Below are positions 56,501 through 64,000 of a DNA stretch of 64,000 bases, piece by piece. The notes beneath the pieces are model-generated. The model ran no database searches. It worked only from the letters and a program-made list of their open reading frames with translations, and was not told the origin of the DNA. The stretch spans positions 19,488,816 to 19,552,815 of the forward strand of contig JAQNBH010000007.1 in NCBI GenBank assembly GCA_028752905.1, in the 5' to 3' direction. Source of the stretch: Cladorhizidae sp. MBARI D1340-BT2. Lineage: Eukaryota; Porifera; Demospongiae; Poecilosclerida; Cladorhizidae. Each line of letters starts with the position of its first letter. The first letter of the stretch is position 1. The translations under genes and the position numbers were made by a program.

Positions 56501-59500
56501 TTACTTCCCCCAAAAGGATGAAACACATTGCAAGACACCACACCACACAAGACACACATGCAGTAGCAACACACCACACAAGACACATACAGTAGCAACA
56601 CACCACACCACACAAGAGAGATATACAGTACAACACACCACACCCCATAAGTGACACACACTGCACAAGACATACATAATGCATGAAAACTTTGGTCCTA
56701 TGATCAGTGGAAGAAGCAAACCAACACTTGATTGGGACACTGGGAATACCTTAAAAGCTCCTAGTAGGGAAAATAATCCGTGACCCCAAAATAGAGTATT
56801 CTTCCACTGAAATTCTGACAGATAATAGCAAAAGTGAACACAGGAGTTCTTTCACCGCATGTTGCCAAGTAACCTAGATAATCTTCTGTACTGTCCAAAG
56901 GGAGTCATCTGGTATTGACTTAAACTAGCCAGAATCAACTGCACTAGACATTTCTGGGGATTGTCGTGTTCTAAGGAATTATTTGATGAGTCTATATATT
57001 CCAGTGGTAGCCTCTAACAATCGATGGAAAGGAGGAGGAAGTTCCAGTAGCAACAGCCATCTCTGATAGAGTGGAAAGGGTCGCTAGTCACGCAGTGACA
57101 AAATAGAATTGACAAACACCAGCAATGATATGATTAGACATTGAGCGTAGAGATTAATGAATTTACGGCGCAAAATTAGAGTGACGCATAATGGAGCTTT
57201 AATGGTAGTCGTGAACAACAACTATCTGAACATCACTTCGGTTTAGGAGGTCTCTTTGGGCTCTGTATCTCTTCCTTAGCTAAACCTTTTGTAAAGTGCA
57301 ATGACTTCTTGAGTCAAGTCAGCTCAAGGAGCCCGAGAAAATGCCTCTATTAACTACCTGAGGGGTTCCTCTAAATCAAGCAGCACTTGTATAGGAACTT
57401 CCGCCAGCATTTATCTTTTTTTTTCCTCCCTGATTATTGTAGAAAGGTTCCAATTTTGGGAAAGCACACTAAGAAGATCACGTGTGGACAATGGAGTAGT
57501 CAGGTGAGGAATTTAGAATGTGTTGCAGTTAATATACATGAATTGCTATATTTTCTCCAGAATCTTTTAGCTCTTGGATCAGAAGATCGCTCTCTGACTA
57601 TTAGTAATGCTGAAGGAGATACTCTGAGACAAGTATATATATTATAATATAATATATTATACTTTAGTGCCTATGGGTATTTAACCTTGCACCTTAAAAA
57701 TCAGATGGGTGGATGCTTACTATGCATGTAGGGATGAAACTGGCATCAGTAGTTCCAAGTGATGCAAACCCAGTCAGTGAGCATTTGCAATGAAGTTAGC
57801 AAGTTTGATCTAGTGCTAAGTGAGAATTTGCTGGTTGTTAATATCCCGACAGTCCGGCCAGTCCAGCCAAACTTCCAGTACATTATTAAATTAATGGGTG
57901 TGGTCATTAGGAGGTGCATGCACATTTTCGTGCTATTTACGCATCTAAGAACAGCACCAGTGAACCATCATTTACTGCAATGCGCTGAGTGAAACCGTAT
58001 CTGCATTCCTCTGTCACAAGAAAGACTGAACAACTTGATGATATTACATGTTCACAAGGATCTATATAGCAGACTAATTTCCTTGATTAGAACGTGCCCT
58101 CGATTAAACATGCACCATTTATTAGGATGCACCCTTAATTAGACCATGTAGCAGCTAGGCAGCTCATGAAATGAAGCATAGAATGTGTGATTTGATGTTG
58201 CAAAATGACTTTGTAGGTAAAATTGAACATAGACGATTTCAACTCTATAAATTGAAGAAAATCCCTGCAAAATGAAATGTCCCTGGTAAATATATATCAC
58301 TAAATTGCCCATGAATTGGCCCACATTGTGCTGAAATTTAGTTGCCTAGCAACCAAACCACAAATGATGAATAACATTATTTCACGTTACTTCAATATTT
58401 TGGAGGAGAAGAAGGTAGTCGAGTACAAGGAGAAGCTGGTGCAGAGTAAGCTGAACCAGTTGGACATACAGATTCCATGAGGCAGAACCTGTCACTGAGG
58501 GATATCATATTTTATTACAAAATCTAGTTGTTTATAGAGAACCATGATAACTAGAGCTAGGTATCATGTTCAAGCTATCAACCTTGCTCTATTTTTATAC
58601 ATAGCTACATATGAAATTCATAGCCATCTATATCTACTGGCTACATCTATACTTACCTTGAAACTGATCTATTGAATCACTATTGTCTATTTATTCATCA
58701 GAAGCAACAGCTTTATTGAGATCTGCCATGTCCTCAGGGTGCACACAGCATCACCTCCTACATCCCAGTATATTCTTTATCGTTGCTCTCTCTATATGAG
58801 AGGGTGGAGTCATCGTCTAATAGCAGCTCCAAAGCTTTGTCTTGGTTGAACGTCTTTTCAGAACTGCTACTTCAACTTTGATCTCATGATTGCCTTAGTT
58901 ACCTACGAGGTATTCAACTGAAACTTTGTTTATTGATATCATATTCCTTTCCATGTTTTTCAAAAACGATTGATATGAATTTTTGTGATTGTCGTTCATT
59001 CTGTGCTTATGCCAGTGAGTTTAATAACTTCTTTCTTCAGTACTGAAATATTATGCCAGCAATTGTGTGTGCGTTAATGTAAAGCCATGCCCATGCTACA
59101 CCCACTACATGGCCTGATCCTCTTAAGATTGCCCAAGCCACCTTTGCTCTGCTTTATTCATCCTTAGATTCTCTAAACTTCCAAGTTGTTGACTCACTTC
59201 CATCCGAGTTTGGAAATAGATCATCTTTGATATACTTTTCATCAGCAAGATTTTGACAACATTTATATAATGGGCACTTGCTACATGTGCCCTGCCTAGT
59301 CCTAGACCACTGGAAAGAGCATAGTGGGCACTTGCTACATGTGCCCTGCCTAGTCCTAGATCACTGGAAAGAGCATAGTGGGCACTTGCTACATGTGTCC
59401 TGCCTAGTCCTAGATCACTGGAAAGAGCATAGGGGCACTTGCTACATGTGTTCTGCCTAGTCCTAGATCACTGGAAAGAGCATAGTGGGCACTTGCTACA

Positions 59501-62500
59501 TGTGTCCTGCTAGTCCTAGATCACTGGAAAAAGCATAGTGGGCACTTGCTACATGTGCCCTAGACCACTGGAAAGAGCATAGTGGGCACTTGCTACATTT
59601 GCCCTGCCTAGTCCTAGATCACTGGAAAGAGCATAGTGGGCACTTGCTACATGTGCCCTGCATAGTCCTAGATTACTAGAAAGAGCATAGTGGGCACTTG
59701 CTACATATGCCCTGCCTAGTTCTAGACCACTGGAAAGAGCATAGTGGGCACTTGCTACATGTGCCCTGCCTAATACTAGACCACTGGAAAGAGCATAGTG
59801 GGCACTTGCTACATGTGTCCTGCCTAGTCCTAGACCACTGGAAAGAGCATAGTGGGCACTTGCTACATGTGCCCTGCCTAGTCCTAGACCACTGGAAAGA
59901 GCATAGTGGGCACTTGCTACATGTGCCCTGCCTAGTCCTAGACCACTGGAAAGAGCATAGTGGGTACTTGCTACATGTGCCCTGCCTAATACTAGACCAC
60001 TGGAAAGAGCATAGTGGGCACTTGCTACATGTGCCCTGCCTAGTCCTTGACCACTGGAAAGAGCATAGTGGGTACTTGCTACATGTGCCCTGCCTAATAC
60101 TAGACCACTGGAAAGAGCATAGTGGGCACTTGCTACATGTGTCCTGCCTAGTCCTAGACCACTGGAAAGAGCATAGTGGGCACTTGCTACATGTGCCCTG
60201 CCTAGTCCTAGACCACTGGAAAGAGCATAGTGGGCACTTGCTACATGTGCCCTGCCTAGTCCTAGATCACTGGAAAGAGCATAGTGGGCACTTGCTACAT
60301 GTGTCCTGCCTAGTCCTAGACCACTGGAAAGAGCATAGTGGGCACTTGCTACATGTGCCCTGCCTAGTCCTAGACCACTGGAAAGAGCATAGTGGGCACT
60401 TGCTACATGTGCCCTGCCTAGTCCTAGACCACTGGAAAGAGCATAGTGGGCACTTGCTACATGTGTCCTGCCTAGTCCTAGATCACTGGAAAGAGCATAG
60501 TGGGCACTTGCTACATGTGCCCTGCCTAGTCCTAGATCACTGGAAAGAGCATAGTGGGCACTTGCTACATGTGTCCTACCTAGTCCTAGATCACTGGAAA
60601 GAGCATAGTGGGCACTTGCTACATGTGACCTGCCTAGTCCTAGACCACTGGAAAGAGTATAGTGGGCACTTGCTACATGTGTCCTGCCTGGTCCTGAATC
60701 AAGTACTTTACAGAGGCGGCTCAGGCAATTTTTAAATGATCAGGCCAGGATGTGGGTGTGGTATTGGATTGGCTTTATTTTGACAATGTACAGTTGATTT
60801 TAGAACTGCAGAAGAAGTTATTAAAATGATCAAAATTGACCAAACATTCGTCTATGTTCACCCTTACAGTGGTGGAGGAAGCTATTTTGTATTGGTCATA
60901 GGTAGAACATGAAAACAGAACTACTTTCAATGACAAAGGAATACTAATAAATTACAGTGAGTCATGAGTTTATTTAAAGCTACCAAAGATTCGAAGTCTG
61001 TGTTCACTACCACAAACAAATTCACTGGCAATATCGGTAAGGTCTACTTTATCCAACATATCCTTGTAGATATTTAGTCATAATATGGTTCAACCTTGGT
61101 TGACTCATTGTACTACGTAAGTAGGTGGTCTTCACTCGCTTCATAGCAGAAAAGCTTCTTTCACTGGCCGTATTTGTAGAAGGCAAAACAAGGATCAGAC
61201 GGGCTATCCAGCAAACTTGCTTGTAAAAAACCCTTTGACCTTTAGAGAGACCTTGCAGAAAATGTAGAATTTCGTGTAGAGTGATAATCTTGCTTTGTTC
61301 ATTCCTGGGAAAGCTTGAACTGAAGACTTGCAATTGTGTTGAAAGCTCACTCTCATTGAAGTCATCACCATAAAAGTCAATGACAGCTTGCAAGTAGTCC
61401 TTCCTATTAACTGCTTTCATTAACACTTCCTCAAGGTTCTGGTAGACAGCATACCCTGGCTGATCAAAACGATCTTGAATGCTTGAAATAGCAAAATCCA
61501 GTACTTCAAAATAGAGCTTGCGATAGTGATCTTCAACTGTAAGGACTGTGGTAACCATCTCCTTCACCCACTTCGAACCTGCTTGGTGCTCTTCTTTTCC
61601 TTGGCAATGAGGGCTCTTCAATGCGTGTACGAACACTGAACATGCTTATAAAATAGCTCAGACATCTCATCACTCCTCATTGCTTTTAAGGTTTTGACTG
61701 TATGATTCGCAATAAATTGCACTTCTGATGCAGACAGAGACTCTGTTTGCAATGTCTTGCTCAAATTATCTGTAATCTTTAAGATGCGTTCACTGAGATG
61801 TAGACCAAACAGCAAATTAAACTTTGCCATTTGTGTTTTCACTCCAATTATTCTTCCTTTTACATCTGGGTCTAATCTTTTCTCTAAACATTCATCCCAC
61901 AACTGATTTAAAATGGTGTAATTCTCAATTATACTGCTGATCGATTCACCTCGAATGGTTCACCGGGTAGGGCAAAATTTTCGTATGCCCATGGGAGTAT
62001 CTTCATCACGATTTTCAAGCTTTATTCTATCAAATGCAGCATTTCGCTTTGGAGAATACTTTATCAGCTTACAAATCTCAAAAGCTGTTTCTAGGGCATC
62101 GTTGCACACCTTGGATTGCTTTATAGTACTGCTGACAGCCAAATTTAAAGCATGCCCATAGCAGTGTGTGTAGACTGCACGCTTTTCCTCTGAAAGTATC
62201 TTTGCCGATACACCATTCCTGATGCCACTCATATTAGATGCACCATCATAACATTGGCCTCGGCACTGAGAGATACTGAGACCTGGCATCTGAAGTATAG
62301 TATCTTTGATGGCATGGAAGAGAGTGTCGGAATCTATGCTATTTACTTCATAGAGACCAATGAAATCTTCATGATCTTGAAGATCATCATCAACCCACCT
62401 AATGCAAATAGTGAATTGCTCTTTGTTTGCTATATCAGTATTGCTATATCAGTACATTCATCAGCCATGATAGTGAAGCAGTTACTCTCACGAATGTTTT

Positions 62501-64000
62501 GACTCACCTCCCGGATAATCTTGTTTGCCATCTGCAGACATTCGTTCTGAATATCATGCGAAGTATACTTGTTGGTTTTCTTATCAATCCATGCAAGAAT
62601 TTCGGGACGATCTAAACTTCGCAGGAGTAACAGTTGGATAACATTGCTTTCAGTCTCCTGGCCATGAGTACCCCTTAGTGGCAATCCCTGGCGAGCAAGG
62701 AACTTAATATTCTCGAAAACAGTTAAAAGCATTGACTGCCTTCACTTCCTTGTTTTCTTTGCTCAATACTTCACCAATATCACCAATGATCTGTTTGGGG
62801 AGTGTGACTACAGCTTCAAGTGCCTCCAGATGACAGGCACTGGTCTGGTGTTTCTTGAACGAGGATGTTGCTTCTTTCCAATTTTTGTAACCTTTGCTAA
62901 GAAAGGATGGCTCTCTCTTAGTGCTTACCAAGAACTTCCCTTCATGTTCATCCCTCATACATAGGTAACAAAAAGCAGAATCAAGTGGTACATCATAATG
63001 AAGCCAGGAATACTGTTGACACCACTCAGCTCTGAATGATCTTTCATATTTTCCATGTCTCTTCTTTGGGAACTTAAAACTACTTCTTGGTTGGAACTGC
63101 TCTGGAAAGCTAGTGTTAGCTGATAGTGAGGCAGAATTTGAAGCCATGGTGAATGATTACACACAGAGAAAGACCGTCATGCAATCCTAGAAATCAAAGC
63201 TAATGATTGCCATGTGCTCAGTGCTCACCTGCTCTGGCAGTGCACATGTATTGCTTGCATGCATCATTAAACGAGTCACTCAGTGACATCATCTCATGTA
63301 ACAATCAATGACTGGTTAAGTGGGTGTTAATTTTAAATACAGCTAGTGACTGGCCACATGTAAGGTAAAATAGTACTATTTTACGTAAACAATGCACCAG
63401 TTCCATAATTATTAACACAAGATACAGTTGGTCCAAAATATTGGTCAGGCGGCCGCCCCCTCCACCCCACCTGTTCCTCCCCCCCTGCCTTACCTACAAA
63501 GTCATCAAATAAATTACCAAATTTCCTCGATAATGTGCGTATTGTATTCATTTCATGAGCTGCCTAGCTGCTCGTACTTTTCAAGGGCTCTGCTCAGGAA
63601 ATAAGGTAAGTTTGTCTGTGAGGTCCTTGTGAACATGTAATATTATCAAGTTCTTGTGACATAGAGGAACAAAGATTCGGTTTTACTTGGTGCTTTGCAC
63701 TAAATGATCGTTCACTGGTGCTATTCATGGCTGGCGTAAATAGCATCAAAATGTGCATGCGTCTCCTAATGACTACAGTCATAAATTTAATAATGTACTA
63801 GAAGGGGTCTGGCTAAAGCTGGACCATGGGAGCCTCCACTACTATATATATATGGAGGGAGCTTACCACCCGTATATTTACATGTATACAAATACACATG
63901 CATCTATAATTACTGGGTAAACATTGTGTGTGTTCTATGTTGCAGACCACCTTGAGGGCAGAACCTTACGAGCTTCAGTTCTCTCAGATGAAGTTGGACA
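47595..64000 (+). CDS. WDR19: WDR19 (IFT144), N-terminal exons; gene continues beyond window
   Basis: Subunit of intraflagellar transport complex A, which moves cargo in cilia; the visible part is its N-terminal WD-repeat propeller. Seven exons with GT-AG introns: 47595-47666 ([13 protein letters not shown]), 48020-48084 ([13 protein letters not shown]), 48204-48264 ([20 protein letters not shown]), 56312-56410 ([20 protein letters not shown]), 57443-57503 ([15 protein letters not shown]), 57561-57632 ([20 protein letters not shown]), 63946-64000 ([15 protein letters not shown], cut by the window). Every junction is in phase, and the order matches animal WDR19, including FDRHG, DWDKDG, GKHTK.ITCG and NLLALG. 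The exon with the start codon (about 30 residues) was not found. The introns 48265-56311 and 57633-63945 are packed with repeats. No stop or frameshift is seen in the exons. Confidence 0.92.
48313..48395. repeat. TG/GTGCATG microsatellite
   Basis: Runs of TG with interspersed GCATG words in a WDR19 intron. The open frames over it on both strands are artefacts of simple sequence. Confidence 0.85.
49010..49305. repeat. Minisatellite, 38-43 bp unit, about seven copies
   Basis: The unit contains GGCCCTGCTTCATGAGGAG and ACAAGCTACTGGGTACCT. The last copies are near identical and the first are diverged, indicating growth from the right. Confidence 0.85.
49865..49980. repeat. Tandem duplication, about 56-bp unit
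   Basis: Two copies containing CAACACTTATGCACTACTCT and GGCAATGCTGGGTACCTCT, with few differences. Confidence 0.85.
51633..51802. repeat. Tandem duplication, 85-bp unit
   Basis: ACTCAAAACTGTCAATTGCT through GATCTAAAGAAG is present at 51633 and again at 51718, essentially identical. Confidence 0.9.
54415..55520. repeat. Satellite array with 148-bp higher-order unit
   Basis: The basic words are CAGCTTCAAGGAGACTATTG, CTCGCTGCCTGTTAG, AATAATAGAATGCAG and CTTGAATAAACTGCACATG. A long form (with GTCATGTTG and the ACTGCACATG segment) and a short form (GAATGCAGAAACATATGCAG) alternate to give a 148-bp unit, repeated about four times from 54469. Short-form-only copies then run at about 55140-55330 and long-form-only copies at the right end. 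It lies in a WDR19 intron. The repeated small open frames are not genes. Confidence 0.9.
56505..56660. repeat. CACACC-rich tandem repeat
   Basis: Three to four loose units of ACACACCACACAAGACACA with CAGTAGCA or ATACAGTA spacers, in a WDR19 intron. The minus-strand Cys-rich frames here are artefacts. Confidence 0.8.
57850..58225 (+). pseudogene. hAT dimerisation-domain relic, left inverted arm
   Basis: The plus strand reads [20 protein letters not shown] and then [16 protein letters not shown], the end of a hAT transposase. The same sequence, inverted, is at about 63500-63835, including CAGCTAGGCAGCTCATGAAA at about 58152-58171 and its complement near 63557-63575. It may be an old hAT copy or one arm of a long inverted repeat. 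Confidence 0.65.
58226..59270. other. WDR19 intron, possible SWIM-family N-terminal relic
   Basis: About 58381-58480 reads [20 protein letters not shown], loosely like the N-terminus of the SWIM/YqaJ family at 27.9 kb. The rest shows nothing recognisable. Confidence 0.25.
59272..60705 (+). repeat. 54-bp minisatellite, about 26 copies
   Basis: The unit runs GGGCACTTGCTACATGTGCC, CTGCCTAGTCCTAGACCACT, GGAAAGAGCATAGT. At 54 bp it equals 18 codons, so a frame without stops persists for 345 codons (59698-60735), encoding repeats of [18 protein letters not shown]. Copies at the left (59272-59697) contain small deletions that break the frame; the right part is homogeneous. It lies in a WDR19 intron on the same strand. 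There is no sign of a promoter or splice sites, so I treat it as a repeat and not a gene. Confidence 0.9.
60867..63473 (-). mobile_element. hAT element in a WDR19 intron
   Basis: Candidate inverted ends are CAGTGGTGGAGG at 60867 and CCTCCACCCCACCTG ending at 63473. They surround a decayed minus-strand transposase gene. A target duplication was not seen, so the boundaries are tentative. Confidence 0.55.
61049..63147 (-). pseudogene. hAT transposase (ZMYM1-like), broken
   Basis: It starts at ATG 63147 with a TTF-type zinc finger region ([20 protein letters not shown]). The next frame (62430-62732) has [14 protein letters not shown] and MADECTD. Then come [16 protein letters not shown] and [20 protein letters not shown] (61960-62289), a CPTR motif where the expected Trp is TGA (61967-61969), a 94-codon piece (61618-61902), and the dimerisation domain ([20 protein letters not shown]) ending at 61049. 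Frameshifts near 62440, 62705 and 61630 and the stop make it inactive. It is homologous to the relic at 25.0-27.5 kb but not a recent copy. Confidence 0.85.
63500..63835 (-). pseudogene. hAT dimerisation-domain relic, right inverted arm
   Basis: The minus strand reads [20 protein letters not shown] followed by [15 protein letters not shown], matching the left arm at 57850-58225 in reverse orientation at roughly 80 percent by eye. It ends about 110 bp before the next WDR19 exon. Confidence 0.65.

Noticed and set aside
56458..56740. Cys-rich minus-strand ORFs resembling a small secreted protein
   Set aside because: Three overlapping frames of the same CACACC repeat; no signal of selection.
59698..60735. 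345-codon ORF as a real gene
   Set aside because: It is wholly made of a 54-bp tandem repeat inside an intron; openness follows from unit length.

Overview
This is eukaryotic, intron-containing animal DNA. A ciliary gene (WDR19/IFT144) can be traced over several exons with GT-AG introns. A multi-exon HECT ubiquitin ligase lies beside it. The rest is mostly transposable elements of animal type: Ty3/Gypsy, hAT, piggyBac, Tc1, a THAP+SWIM element and an IS3EU-like DDE element. The AT-rich background, abundant AGCTAGCT-type low-complexity sequence, short introns in the HECT gene and the mobile-element mix suggest an early-branching marine invertebrate. My best guess is a demosponge, but species is not provable from the window. 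No rRNA, tRNA, CRISPR array or bacterial operon was recognised.

Layout. 0-3.9 kb: no intact gene; two hairpin repeats and a decayed Tc1-like transposase. 3.9-9.5 kb: a complete, apparently recent Ty3/Gypsy element on the minus strand, with two 190-bp LTRs that look identical, a GATAC target duplication, one 1719-codon gag-pol ORF and a self-priming type primer site. 9.57-17.4 kb: an older, broken Gypsy element (minus) whose integrase precedes reverse transcriptase (Gmr1-like order), flanked by CATGT; its 5' LTR is split by a 2.65-kb TIR transposon. 18.3-19.3 kb: satellite-like tandem array. 19.3-23.6 kb: foldback repeats and an unrecognised ORF. 23.6-24.5 kb: small piggyBac-like element. 24.5-27.5 kb: unknown broken ORF and a decayed hAT transposase. 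27.8-32.8 kb: an element with long inverted repeats carrying a SWIM-domain gene (plus) and a THAP-domain gene (minus), with a hAT nested in the SWIM gene's intron. 33.2-35.5 kb: 5'-truncated second Gmr1-like Gypsy copy. 35.6-37.4 kb: IS3EU-like integrase-core gene with one intron and three frameshifts.

Host genes. 38.75-42.64 kb (minus): an 11-exon HECT E3 ligase whose exon phases all agree, but with two in-frame stop codons, one just before the catalytic cysteine. 47.6 kb to the window end (plus): the N-terminal beta-propeller part of WDR19/IFT144, seven recognised exons. Two of its introns (8.0 and 6.3 kb) hold a 148-bp higher-order satellite, a 54-bp minisatellite that stays open for 345 codons, a ZMYM1-like hAT pseudogene and a pair of long inverted repeats.

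How it fits together: there is no operon-like cooperation. The window is two divergently oriented cellular genes embedded in nested transposons of several ages. The most unusual items are the self-priming Gypsy element, the SWIM/THAP element, and the HECT gene with two stop codons and a tandemly duplicated splice donor.
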